Assembly: GCA_015232575.1 (NCBI GenBank)
Contig: JADFZL010000001.1
Coordinates: forward strand, 496,001-560,000
DNA: 64,000 nucleotides
Reading direction: 5' to 3'
Origin: Candidatus Rifleibacteriota bacterium
Lineage (GTDB): Bacteria; Muiribacteriota; Ozemobacteria; Ozemobacterales; Ozemobacteraceae
The notes under the pieces are model-generated. The model saw only the letters and a program-made list of their open reading frames with translations. It was not told the origin of the DNA and did no database searches. This document shows, one piece after another, positions 1-8,511 of this stretch. Numbering within the stretch: the first letter of the stretch is position 1; the number at the start of each line of letters is the position of its first letter. Both the position numbers and the translations under genes were made by a program.

Positions 1-1274
1 AGTTCTCCAGATTTAAGGAAGCCCAGGTCGCCAGTTTTAAACCAACCTTTTCTCAAAACTTTTGACGTTAATTCAGCCTGGTTTCTATAACCACTGAATA
101 TTGAGCCAGAAGAAACAAATATCTCCCCTACCGTCCCTTCGGAAAGCGAAGATCCGGTGTCGTCTCTTATCTCAACCTTTGTGTCTGAAATCGGTTTTCC
201 GCAACTAACCACAACGGGTGTTCGCTGCTCTGAAGAATTTTCATATTTTCCTGTGCCGGTAGAAATTACGGATTCTTTTTGCGTAACTGATATGACGGTT
301 GTGTTTTCGGCCATCCCATAGCCAATACGTATTGCATTTAGAGCAAGATTAGCGGCGGAAAAATGTTCTCTGAACTGCAAAATAGTTTCATTATCAACCA
401 TTTCACTCGCATTTCCCAAAAATTTCAAGCTGCTCAAATCGAATTCTGATAATTCTGATTGTGGAATCATTCTTACTGAATGCCGGAATCCGAAATTAGG
501 CATCCATGAAATATTCCCTGAGTATTCATTTATCAGCCTGAAATACATGGCAGGTCGTCTCAGCCAGTGACGAGGTTCCATCACTACAGAACATCCGCCC
601 ATAGCAAGAGGAAACAGAAGCTGGGAAAACAAACCAAGATCGTGATACAACGGCAGCCATCCGACATTTACAATTTCATTTGAAAACCCGATTGCCCCGG
701 CGGTAGATACAATATTTGAAATCAGTGCTTTGTGAGAAATTTCAACTGCTTTCGGCGAAAAGGTCGTCCCACTGGAAAACTGTATATAAGCCGCGTTTTC
801 CAGACACACCGAATACCCTGAAAAGCCCACCGCACATGGCAGTGGTGAAGGAGGAGTTATAACCTTACACGGCAAACCAGACAAAATCTGCTCAACGCGA
901 TTAATATGCTTCTGCTCAGTAAGAACGGCTTTGATGGCAATTGATTTGGCAACAGAAGGAAGGCGTTTTAAATATACGCCAGAAGAAATGTATGTTGAAA
1001 CATAGGGAAAAACAACCGGAACTATTCCTGCGTAAAGAGCGCCCAGAAACGAAGAAACCGAAAATGAACCATGATCAAGAGAAATAACAAGCACATCACC
1101 TGCTACTAGACCCAATTGCCTGTAAAACAGAGAAAAGCTCAATATCTCAGATTGTAAATTCGAATAAGTCAGTGATATTTTTTTATTATCAGGGAAGACA
1201 AAAACAAGCGCCAACCTGTCAGGAACAGCCCTGGCATGATGCTTTACTGCTTCCAACAGAGAAGAAAAATCCAA
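1..1274 (-). CDS. Fatty acyl-AMP ligase (FAAL-like), 5' part only
   Basis: The gene runs off the left edge; about 424 codons are present. The protein is an ANL-superfamily adenylating enzyme. Around residues 164-181 it has the ATP-binding motif QFSSGTTFSPKAVEISH, at 206-215 WLPLYHDLGL, then GYGMAE and GWFKTGDLGF. The WLPLYHD(L/M)GL block is typical of fatty acyl-AMP ligases, which activate fatty acids as acyl-AMP and hand them to carrier proteins or amines rather than to CoA; acyl-CoA synthetases of the same fold are the alternative. The chosen start is TTG at 1274, with AAGGAG at 1283-1288. It lies 63 nt downstream of the small peptide gene on the same strand and probably shares its promoter. 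The C-terminal subdomain is missing, so the family call rests on the N-terminal motifs. A role in peptide lipidation or as a PKS/NRPS loading enzyme is inference. Confidence 0.82.
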   Translation of the reverse strand, partial: MDFSSLLEAVKHHARAVPDRLALVFVFPDNKKISLTYSNLQSEILSFSLFYRQLGLVAGDVLVISLDHGSFSVSSFLGALYAGIVPVVFPYVSTYISSGVYLKRLPSVAKSIAIKAVLTEQKHINRVEQILSGLPCKVITPPSPLPCAVGFSGYSVCLENAAYIQFSSGTTFSPKAVEISHKALISNIVSTAGAIGFSNEIVNVGWLPLYHDLGLFSQLLFPLAMGGCSVVMEPRHWLRRPAMYFRLINEYSGNISWMPNFGFRHSVRMIPQSELSEFDLSSLKFLGNASEMVDNETILQFREHFSAANLALNAIRIGYGMAENTTVISVTQKESVISTGTGKYENSSEQRTPVVVSCGKPISDTKVEIRDDTGSSLSEGTVGEIFVSSGSIFSGYRNQAELTSKVLRKGWFKTGDLGFLKSGE

Positions 1275-1335
1275 AAATCTTGCTCCTTAAAAATTTACAA
1301 CATTTCCCGACAAAAATAATAGCAGAATTTCAACA

Positions 1336-1365
1336 CATCAGGCACTTGTACCTGATGCACAAGTG
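1336..1365. other. Two mutually exclusive hairpins at the end of the peptide gene
   Basis: On the plus strand CATCAGG (1336-1342) pairs with CCTGATG (1351-1357), and CACTTGT (1343-1349) pairs with ACAAGTG (1359-1365). The two 7-bp stems overlap, so only one can form. They cover the last codons and the stop of the small peptide gene, upstream of the ligase. No T-tract follows directly. A role in mRNA stability or in uncoupling peptide and ligase expression is inference. Confidence 0.35.
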
Positions 1366-1499
1366 GCATTTCCACCAGAACCGGAACTGCAAGCAGCGGC
1401 TACAACTGTTCCATTCTGGCAGACGGCTGCTGTTTTTGAGACTGCCAGCTCAACCATCCTGGGTTCCACCCAGGATTTTTTTTTCTTTTCATTCTTCAT
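1338..1499 (-). CDS. Small Cys/Ser/Gly-rich peptide, possible RiPP precursor
   Basis: A 53-residue peptide. The N-terminal half is charged and leader-like: four Lys, then WVEPRMVELAVSKT at residues 10-23. The C-terminal half holds three Cys (27, 37, 47), many Ser, Thr, Gly and Ala, and no charged residue after Lys22. The ATG at 1499 has GGAGG eight bases upstream, and a consensus promoter lies 60-95 bp upstream, so expression is well supported. The W-x-x-P...V-x-x-T arrangement recalls leaders recognised by RRE domains in lasso and related pathways. The core has no Asp or Glu for a lasso ring, so a different modification would be needed. No modifying enzyme is visible in this window; the only partner seen is the downstream fatty acyl-AMP ligase. 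The RiPP assignment is inference. A small unmodified secreted or structural peptide remains possible. Confidence 0.6.
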   Translation of the reverse strand: MKNEKKKKSWVEPRMVELAVSKTAAVCQNGTVVAAACSSGSGGNATCASGTSA

Positions 1500-1565
1500 G
1501 TTGATTTCCTCCATTACAATTTTCCAGCATTGAAAGCCTTTTCTCGACATTGCAAAGACGCTGCC

Positions 1566-1594
1566 ATGATAAAATATCAACGAAAATTTGTCAA
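1566..1594 (-). promoter_or_regulatory. Sigma-70-type promoter of the peptide-ligase operon
   Basis: On the minus strand TTGACA (1594-1589) and TATCAT (1571-1566) are separated by exactly 17 bp. Transcription would start near 1559 and give a leader of about 60 nt to the ATG at 1499. The rest of the 329-bp gap 1500-1828 holds only this promoter and the tetR promoter/operator. Confidence 0.65.
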
Positions 1595-1756
1595 CGAAAA
1601 AAGGTTGTCGAAACACGGTAAATTTGTTCTCATGAATCCTCCCTTTCTGAAACTGAGTTTTCCTCATACGCAAATTGTCATACTTCTTGGATTTAAGCGG
1701 ATGTTTGTCAAAGAACAAATTCATCGTGATTGTCGAAATAATTATCTTTTTCTGTC

Positions 1757-1786
1757 TTGAATTTTTCTAATCATTTATGATACTAT
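1757..1786 (+). promoter_or_regulatory. Promoter of tetR-tolC-hlyD-RND
   Basis: TTGAAT (1757-1762) and TACTAT (1781-1786) are separated by 18 bp. The -10 box lies inside the left arm of the TetR-type palindrome, so a bound repressor would block it. Confidence 0.55.
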
Positions 1787-1806
1787 ACCGACCGGTCGGT
1801 ACAGTA
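1781..1806. promoter_or_regulatory. TetR-type operator palindrome
   Basis: The core TACCGACCGGTCGGTA (1786-1801) is a perfect 16-bp palindrome. It extends to 26 bp with a single mismatched pair (A1785/C1802). It sits over the -10 box and ends 22 bp before the tetR start. ACCGACCGGTCGGT-like dyads are common operators of TetR/AcrR regulators of efflux genes. Autoregulation of the operon is the natural reading. Confidence 0.8.
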
Positions 1807-1828
1807 TTACATAAATGGAGCGCAAACA

Positions 1829-2380
1829 ATGTCCCAGAAAAATAATAAACGGGATCTGATTCTTGATTCAGTTGAAGAAGTCATTGCTGAAGAAGGATTC
1901 TCAAATCTTACACTTGATGCGGTTGCAGCAAAGGCAGGAATAAGCAAAGGCGGGCTGTTGTATCATTTTCCGTCGAAGCAGAGTCTTGTTAATGAAACAA
2001 TGGAAAGACTGATGAAACAATCTGTTGAAGAACTTGGGAAAGCTAAAAATTCTCTTCCTGATAAGCCAGGAAGAGAGCTTAAAGCATTTATTCTTTCAAG
2101 ATTTCGTGAGATCAAACCAAAGAATTTTATGAGTGCATTGATTTCAGCGATTTTCACTTATCCGGAATTGCACACTGAAAACTGTAGTAAATACAGGACC
2201 ATGATGAAGGAATCACTCTTAAATTCCGGAGTTCCGGCTGCAAAAGCACTGATGATAATGCTTGCTGTAGATGGAATGTGGCTCGGTGAATTTGTTCAGG
2301 AAAATTTTCTGAGTGAAATTGAGAAAAAATCAGTCACAGAAGAAATGCTGAAAATGATAGATGAGGCAGTGAAAGTATGA
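1829..2380 (+). CDS. TetR/AcrR-family transcriptional regulator
   Basis: A 183-residue protein, normal TetR length. The N-terminal helix-turn-helix (about residues 9-55) includes LDAVAAKAGISKGGLLYHF, the family recognition helix. The rest is the helical ligand and dimerisation domain. The start has GGAGCG nine bases upstream. It is first in an operon with a TolC channel (4-bp ATGA overlap), a membrane-fusion protein and an RND permease, behind a matching palindrome. It is therefore very likely the local repressor of this pump, released by a substrate of the pump. The ligand is unknown. Confidence 0.9.
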   Translation: MSQKNNKRDLILDSVEEVIAEEGFSNLTLDAVAAKAGISKGGLLYHFPSKQSLVNETMERLMKQSVEELGKAKNSLPDKPGRELKAFILSRFREIKPKNFMSALISAIFTYPELHTENCSKYRTMMKESLLNSGVPAAKALMIMLAVDGMWLGEFVQENFLSEIEKKSVTEEMLKMIDEAVKV

Positions 2381-3948
2381 AACAGGTAATCCTCAGAATT
2401 TTTAAGTTTTGTATGTATTCTCAATATTATTTCATGTTTTCCAGGTGTTTTCTCAATAACTCGAGGCAAGTCGCAGAGTTGAATAGATGCATTTGCTGTG
2501 TGCTTCTTGTTACATTCTGTTCATCCGCTTACGGAATTGAGCCACAGCCTCTTGAAGGCGTTCATACATCTGAAGTCATCAAGGCCAATATTCTTGTACC
2601 TGCATCTGCAACTCCCTCTCCGTTTACCTCTCCGACTCATAATCCGGCCTCCCATCGTGCTTCTGCTCATGCTTGCCCTTCTGCATGTGTTGAAAGTATC
2701 CTTTCTCTTGAGAAGTGTCTGAAAACCGCTTTGAGTAATAATATTGAATTAAAAGGTCAGAAACACGTTCTTCAATCAACTATTTATCAGATAAGGGAAG
2801 CCAAAGCGCGTCTGAAACCTCAATTTAATCTACAGAATGTTCAAACGCACTCAAAGAACCTTCTTTCTTTTGGTGAAGCAACTATTGGCAAGCACGACAC
2901 AAATATTTCAAGAGGCGTTCTTCAGCAGCCGGTGTATTCTTTCGGACGTCTGAACCTTGGTCTGGATATGGTCAAAGTACAGAGGCAGTCAGAAGAAAAA
3001 GCACTGCGTGCCAAAACTGAAGATATTCTTGCCAGAGTCATCAGATCATATATTGATAATCTCAACACCCAGAATCGGCTGAGAATAGCCAGTGAAAGCT
3101 GTCAGCTTATAAAAGCACATCTTGTGACAACTCAATCGCTTTATGATGCAGGTGTAATTCTTAAAACCGATGTTTCATCGACAAGAGTAAAGCTTCTTGA
3201 AGCACAACAAAAGCTGGTTGAAGAAGAAAGCGCACTCGAAATTGCCCGCGAAAATCTTTCGAATCTGCTTGGAATATCACCCGTTGAAGTAACCGGAGTA
3301 TCACAGATTATTGATTCTGACGTTGCATTTGATAAATGGCAAAATCTGGCATCAAATACAAACACACTATCACCTGAAATCGAGCGCCTTGACTGCATTG
3401 TTTCAATGCTCAAAAAAAAGCTTGCACTTGAGAAAAAAGGCAAACTGCCTGCACTTGGCTTTCAGGCAATTTATTCAACCGGAAACGAATTCAACGATTC
3501 ATTCAAAAACTGGAATGCCATGCTGGTTCTTGAGATACCAGTTTTTGACGGTGGAACGGTAAAAGCCAGAAAAAATCAGGCAGAAGAGGAACTCGAAAAA
3601 ACAAAATGTGACCGTGAAAATGTTGTCAGACAACTCAATTTGATGGCACGTACAAGTTATCTGAAAGCAAAAGACATAGAAAAGAAAATTGGACTTGCAA
3701 AAGAAGCTCTTCAGGTTGCTCAGGAAAACCTTGATCAGAACGTCATTAACTTCAAAGAAGGAACAGTAATAAACACTGACGTGCTTTCAGCGCAGCTTCT
3801 TCTGAATAATGCAAAGGTTAAGTACAATGAAGCGGTATTTGACTATCTTCAGCATCTGACTGACTACTTCAAAAACACTGGAAATATCAAAGGATTTCTT
3901 TCTGAAATCCTGGATGTAAATATCTCATGGCCGGGAGCGGAAAAATGA
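2377..3948 (+). CDS. TolC-family outer-membrane efflux channel
   Basis: 523 residues. The N-terminus has a hydrophobic stretch (about residues 35-52, CCVLLVTFCSSAYG) that fits a signal peptide preceded by an unusually long stretch. Two OEP-type helical repeats follow, with coiled-coil segments such as LEAQQKLVEEESALEIARE and a second copy near the C-terminus. It would form the outer-membrane exit duct of the tripartite pump encoded here. The start overlaps the tetR stop (ATGA), which favours coupled translation. A start at Met13 would give a more ordinary signal peptide and cannot be excluded. The stop overlaps the next start by 4 bp. Confidence 0.88.
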   Translation: MKQVILRIFKFCMYSQYYFMFSRCFLNNSRQVAELNRCICCVLLVTFCSSAYGIEPQPLEGVHTSEVIKANILVPASATPSPFTSPTHNPASHRASAHACPSACVESILSLEKCLKTALSNNIELKGQKHVLQSTIYQIREAKARLKPQFNLQNVQTHSKNLLSFGEATIGKHDTNISRGVLQQPVYSFGRLNLGLDMVKVQRQSEEKALRAKTEDILARVIRSYIDNLNTQNRLRIASESCQLIKAHLVTTQSLYDAGVILKTDVSSTRVKLLEAQQKLVEEESALEIARENLSNLLGISPVEVTGVSQIIDSDVAFDKWQNLASNTNTLSPEIERLDCIVSMLKKKLALEKKGKLPALGFQAIYSTGNEFNDSFKNWNAMLVLEIPVFDGGTVKARKNQAEEELEKTKCDRENVVRQLNLMARTSYLKAKDIEKKIGLAKEALQVAQENLDQNVINFKEGTVINTDVLSAQLLLNNAKVKYNEAVFDYLQHLTDYFKNTGNIKGFLSEILDVNISWPGAEK

Positions 3949-5213
3949 AAAAATATATTATGTTGGTTGTAATAATTGTTTCTGGAATTGTATTTATGAT
4001 TACTTCGAGACTATCAGCAATAAAAAATACTCCAAAAGTTCAAAATGTGAATAATTTTCAGGCCAGATCAGGCATTCCGGTTCAAGTAGTCCGCCCGGTA
4101 AATAAAGATATGAAAACAGAACTTGAATTACTCGGAACAGTCAGAGCATATCGTGAAATTAACGTATCAGCAAGGCTTTGCGAGGAAATCATTTCGACTG
4201 AACTGAAGCTGGGAAGAATCTGCAAAAAAGACGAAATACTTGTACAACTTTTCGACAGCGAAATCATTGCACAGATGAAACTCGCAGAGAGCTCTCTTGA
4301 ACAGGCAAAAGCGAATCTTGATAAAATGCTTGCCGGAGCACGTCCGCAGGAACGAAAAGAAATTGAAGCCGCTTTAAACGCTGCTGAAGCCGAATACGAA
4401 AATGCCAGGAAAGAACTTGATCGAATGGATTCTCTGCGAAAAAAAGACGCTATTCCGGAACAGAAGGCAGACAGAGCGGCTGCATCATATCAGGGCGCAA
4501 AATCAGCATTTGAAGCCGCAAAACAACGTCTGAGCACAGTGCGCGAAGGCACAAGGCAGGAAGACATTCGCGTTGGAAAAGCTCAATTACAGCAGGCTTC
4601 AGCCAATCTTGAACTGATGAAAATACGATTCGAACACACTAAACTCAAATCACCTGTAGATGGAGTAATATCCGGAATTTTCAAAGAACTCGGTGAGCTG
4701 GCAGACAAAGACAAGCCTGTATTCTCTGTTATTGAAACATCTCAGGTTTACATTGAAGCAGATGTTCCATTCAATTTTATAAATCATATCAAACTCGGAC
4801 AAAAAGCACGACTGGTTGATGAAAATCATGAATATCCCGAAGCCGTTTATGGCGTAATAACAGAAATTAAACCTGTTTCAGACTCTTTTACCAGAACATT
4901 TCCAGTTAAAATTCTTTTTCAGAACCCAGACTCAAAACTTATGCCCGGAATGTTCAAAACCGTTTCAATCGTTTATGCAGAAAAGTCTTCAGCATCAGTT
5001 CTTCCAAAAGACTGTCTGCTTTCACGGGGCGATAAAAAGGGAATTTTCGTAGTTGAAGACAAAAAAGCTCTTTTCAGAGAAGTTTCTCTCGGGTTGTCCG
5101 GTAATGATGAAATTGAAATCCTTTCCGGTATTACTGAAAAGGACAAAGTGGTACTCAAAGGACAGAACAACCTTATCTCGGGCACGCTGGTCGACTGCAT
5201 CGAAAGGAATTAA
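3945..5213 (+). CDS. RND periplasmic adaptor (membrane fusion protein)
   Basis: 422 residues from the ATG at 3945, which overlaps the tolC stop (ATGA) and has GGAG seven bases upstream. An in-frame ATG at 3927 would add six residues but lacks a good ribosome site. An N-terminal membrane anchor (residues 4-22) is followed by a lipoyl/barrel-sandwich half, a long alpha-helical hairpin (about 95-205, Ala/Glu/Lys rich), the second lipoyl half (KLKSPVDGVISGIFKELGE) and beta-barrel domains. It would bridge the RND permease and the TolC channel across the periplasm. Its position between tolC and the RND gene supports this directly. Confidence 0.9.
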   Translation: MKKYIMLVVIIVSGIVFMITSRLSAIKNTPKVQNVNNFQARSGIPVQVVRPVNKDMKTELELLGTVRAYREINVSARLCEEIISTELKLGRICKKDEILVQLFDSEIIAQMKLAESSLEQAKANLDKMLAGARPQERKEIEAALNAAEAEYENARKELDRMDSLRKKDAIPEQKADRAAASYQGAKSAFEAAKQRLSTVREGTRQEDIRVGKAQLQQASANLELMKIRFEHTKLKSPVDGVISGIFKELGELADKDKPVFSVIETSQVYIEADVPFNFINHIKLGQKARLVDENHEYPEAVYGVITEIKPVSDSFTRTFPVKILFQNPDSKLMPGMFKTVSIVYAEKSSASVLPKDCLLSRGDKKGIFVVEDKKALFREVSLGLSGNDEIEILSGITEKDKVVLKGQNNLISGTLVDCIERN

Positions 5214-5215
5214 TA

Positions 5216-8200
5216 ATGAACATTGTTGAACTTGCAGTCAAACGCCCGGTAATGATGACGATGGTTCTTGCATTCTTCGTTGTCATGGGGCTGTTTTCTT
5301 ATGGAAAAATTCCAGTTGACATGCTTCCAAAAATTGATTTCCCCATGATTACGGTTACAACAATATATCCCGGAGCATCTCCCAATAACATTGAAACTCT
5401 CGTTTCCAAGCCAATTGAAGACGCTGTCAGCTCTATCAACGGCATAGACGAGTTGAAATCAGATTCTTATGAAGGAATTTCGAATGTTCTGATTAAATTT
5501 GAGGACAACGTTGATGTAAACGAGGCCGCATCAGACGTTCGCGATAAAGTCAGTGCCGCAAGATCTGAACTTCCCGATGACGTGAAAGATCCGATAATTT
5601 TAAAACTTGATATCAATGCTCTTCCGATCCTGAGCCTTGCTGTATCTGGCAATCGACCTGTCGAGAGCATTTATCAGATTATCAAGGATTTAATCAAAGA
5701 TGAAATTCTCAAAGTCGATGGTGTCGCCGATGTAGCATTTATCGGATCTCGTGAAAGAGAGATTCGGATAATGGTGAATCAGGACATTCTGAAAGCTTTC
5801 AGATTATCTCCTTTAACACTGGCAGCAATTATAGGACAGAAAAGCCTTAATATTCCAAGCGGACATATTACTCAAACTCGAAAAGAGTACAGCATCAGAA
5901 TGGATGGCGAATTCACATCCGTTGAGGAAATACGAAACTTACCAGTACCAGTTTCAAACACAAAAACAATTCGCCTGAAAGAAATCGCTTCTGTAATTGA
6001 TGATTTTGAAGAATTCAGACAGGGAGCACGTCTCAATAGTAAACCCACTGTTGCAATTATTGTGAAAAAGAGATCTGATGCTAACTCTGTCAGAACCTCA
6101 GATGGTGTGCTGAAATGCATTGAACTTCTTGAAAAGAAGCTTCCGACAGATATTTCTATCACAGCAATAAGAAACAGAGCCACTTTTATAACTAATTCAG
6201 TTAATGATTTGAACGGAAATATCATTACCGGAATCATTATTACCGCAATCATTCTCTTTATGTTTCTTCACTCGATAAAGGCAACTCTGGTGTCTGTCAT
6301 CTCAATTCCTATTTCAATTATTTCAAGCTATACTTTTCTCTACTTTTTCAGATTTTCATTGAACATGATGACTCAGATGGCTCTTGCAATAAGCGTTGGC
6401 GTTCTTGTTAACAACGCAATTGTTGTACTGGAAAATATTTTCGTAAAACTACAGCAGAAGAAGAGCCCTGAAGAAGCTTCAATAATTGGAACTAACGAAA
6501 TTCTAGTTGCGGTATCCGGTTGTACGCTTACCAACGTGGTTGTTTTTACTCCGATTGCATTCATGACAGGTATGATCGGAAGATTCTTTTACGAATTCGG
6601 TCTGACAGTTACGGTTGCAACTTTCGTCTCTCTGCTGGCTGCTTTCACGCTTACTCCGATGTGTGCAGCACTTTTCATGAAAGAATCAGATGCTCACTCA
6701 GATGACAAAAACTGGTTTGCACGCCAGTGGGATAAAATGTACAACACCTTATGCGACGACTACGCAATTTCATTAAAATATGTACTTAACAATAAAATCA
6801 TTACAATTATTATTTCGGCTATAATAATGTTTTCACCCTTTCTTTTAGCCTCAAATGTTGGTTTCGAATTTGTTACAGAACCCGATCAGAAAGAATTTGA
6901 CATAAGTATAAAAATGCCACCCGGCTCATCTCTCGACAACACTGATGCAGCAATTAAAGAGATTGAGAAAATTATTGAAAAAGAAAACGATGTCAAATTC
7001 ATGTTCGCAAAGCTGGGAAAAACAGAGTCTGTCATTGGCGGAACTTCCGAAGGAACAAATATTGGCGAAGTCAGCGTCAAACTTAAACCTGAAACAACGT
7101 TAAAAACCGATGCTTTTATTTCAAAAATTACCGAACAGGTTTCCAGAATTCCTGAAGTAGAAGTAAACATGCGCAAAACAGGTATTATGGGTACAGTCGA
7201 ATCTCCGCTGATTATTCACCTTACCGGCGACAGTCTTGAAAAACTTCAGGAAATAGAAAAGAAAGTTCTTAAAATTGTAAAAGAAGTTCCCGGAACTCTT
7301 GACGTTCAAAGTACCTGGCAATCAGGGAAACCGGAAGTCAAAATTATTCCGATCCGTGAACATCTTGCAAAATACGGCATGACAGAAGCATTTCTCGCCG
7401 GCACGCTCCGTACATACTATGAAGGAAATATCGCTGCGAAATTCCGCGAGGGCGATGATGAATATGACATCAGACTGAAACTGTCTGAAAATCATCGAAA
7501 AGACGTCAGAAACATATCATCACTTGTAATACTTACTCCGACAGGTGCTGCTGTTCCGCTGATTCAGCTGGCGAAAATCGAAGAAACCGGCGGACCAGTT
7601 CAGATCAACCGCAAATCACGCACCAGACTTATTACAATCAGCGCAAACGTAGCTGGAAGAAGTCTTGGCGAGGTACTTCGCGAGATACGCGCACAAACCG
7701 ATTTAATTGATCTCCCGGCAGGCTATGAAATATATTTTTCCGGTGCTGCAGAAAGAATGAGCGAATCCTTCGAAAGTCTTTTGACTTCACTCTTTCTTGC
7801 TCTGATTTTTACATACATGCTTCTTGCGGCTCTTCTTGAGTCTTTTATTCATCCGATTACCATTCTTCTGACCTTTCCGATGGCTTTCGGCGGAATAATA
7901 CTCGGGCTTTTCCTTACAGGACAGACCTTGAGCATATTCTCACTGATGGCAGTGGTAATGCTCGTCGGAATCGTTGTCAACAACGGAATTCTTATGATCG
8001 AAGAATATCGCCGACTCAGCTCAGAAGGTTTATCATGCATTGATTCCGTAATCTCAGGTTCAAAAGCAAAGCTCAGACCTATTATCATGACAACAATTGC
8101 TACAGTAGCCGCAATGGTGCCTCTTGCCATGGGAACAGGTTCAGGCGGAGAAATGAACGCAGCAATGGCCACCGTAGAAATTGGCGGACTAATTGTATCG

Positions 8201-8272
8201 GGTGTCCTTTCGCTCTTTTTAATTCCATTAACCTACCTGATCGTTGAAACAAAACTACTTAATAAAACTTGA
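5216..8272 (+). CDS. RND efflux permease (HAE1/AcrB-like) with altered proton-relay residues
   Basis: 1018 residues, standard RND length, with the typical N-terminus (VKRPVMMTMVLAFFVVMGL), two large periplasmic loops and twelve predicted membrane helices in two halves. It starts with AAGGAA upstream, two bases after the adaptor stop. In AcrB the fourth helix carries Asp407-Asp408 and the tenth Lys940 as the proton relay. Here the equivalent positions read VGVLVNNAIVVLENI (Asn399-Asn400) and VGIVVNNGILMIE (Asn922). Many HAE1 relatives lack the Lys, but loss of both Asp residues is uncommon. The pump may use another coupling site or ion, or may be impaired. The substrate is unknown; export of the neighbouring peptide/lipid product is a guess from location. 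Confidence 0.9.
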   Translation: MNIVELAVKRPVMMTMVLAFFVVMGLFSYGKIPVDMLPKIDFPMITVTTIYPGASPNNIETLVSKPIEDAVSSINGIDELKSDSYEGISNVLIKFEDNVDVNEAASDVRDKVSAARSELPDDVKDPIILKLDINALPILSLAVSGNRPVESIYQIIKDLIKDEILKVDGVADVAFIGSREREIRIMVNQDILKAFRLSPLTLAAIIGQKSLNIPSGHITQTRKEYSIRMDGEFTSVEEIRNLPVPVSNTKTIRLKEIASVIDDFEEFRQGARLNSKPTVAIIVKKRSDANSVRTSDGVLKCIELLEKKLPTDISITAIRNRATFITNSVNDLNGNIITGIIITAIILFMFLHSIKATLVSVISIPISIISSYTFLYFFRFSLNMMTQMALAISVGVLVNNAIVVLENIFVKLQQKKSPEEASIIGTNEILVAVSGCTLTNVVVFTPIAFMTGMIGRFFYEFGLTVTVATFVSLLAAFTLTPMCAALFMKESDAHSDDKNWFARQWDKMYNTLCDDYAISLKYVLNNKIITIIISAIIMFSPFLLASNVGFEFVTEPDQKEFDISIKMPPGSSLDNTDAAIKEIEKIIEKENDVKFMFAKLGKTESVIGGTSEGTNIGEVSVKLKPETTLKTDAFISKITEQVSRIPEVEVNMRKTGIMGTVESPLIIHLTGDSLEKLQEIEKKVLKIVKEVPGTLDVQSTWQSGKPEVKIIPIREHLAKYGMTEAFLAGTLRTYYEGNIAAKFREGDDEYDIRLKLSENHRKDVRNISSLVILTPTGAAVPLIQLAKIEETGGPVQINRKSRTRLITISANVAGRSLGEVLREIRAQTDLIDLPAGYEIYFSGAAERMSESFESLLTSLFLALIFTYMLLAALLESFIHPITILLTFPMAFGGIILGLFLTGQTLSIFSLMAVVMLVGIVVNNGILMIEEYRRLSSEGLSCIDSVISGSKAKLRPIIMTTIATVAAMVPLAMGTGSGGEMNAAMATVEIGGLIVSGVLSLFLIPLTYLIVETKLLNKT

Positions 8273-8511
8273 AAGAACTTGCGCTTATAAACTATAATAA
8301 AGCTGTAAATTTATAGCGTAGAGAGTGTGAGTATTTTTCTGCTTTTTACCCCTCCGCTTATTGTCTTGACAAAGTTTGTATGTCATCTCAATAAGTGTGG
8401 GGAGTTTTCTTTCAGTAACATCTTGTTGTTTCGATCACAAAGTTTATGAAAACATATTTAAAAGTAACGGTTTTTGAGCAGGATATTGGGATAAATTAGA
8501 GGAATCAGAAA

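Noticed and set aside
1338..1499. Lasso peptide precursor
   Set aside because: The leader resembles lasso leaders, but the core lacks an Asp or Glu for the macrolactam ring and no lasso enzymes are seen.
1172..1504. 110-codon plus-strand frame over the peptide gene
   Set aside because: It is antisense to the peptide and ligase start, has no ribosome site and no family features.
1338..1724. 128-codon version of the peptide gene
   Set aside because: The longer frame has its start upstream of the consensus promoter at 1566-1594; the ATG at 1499 has an ideal ribosome site.
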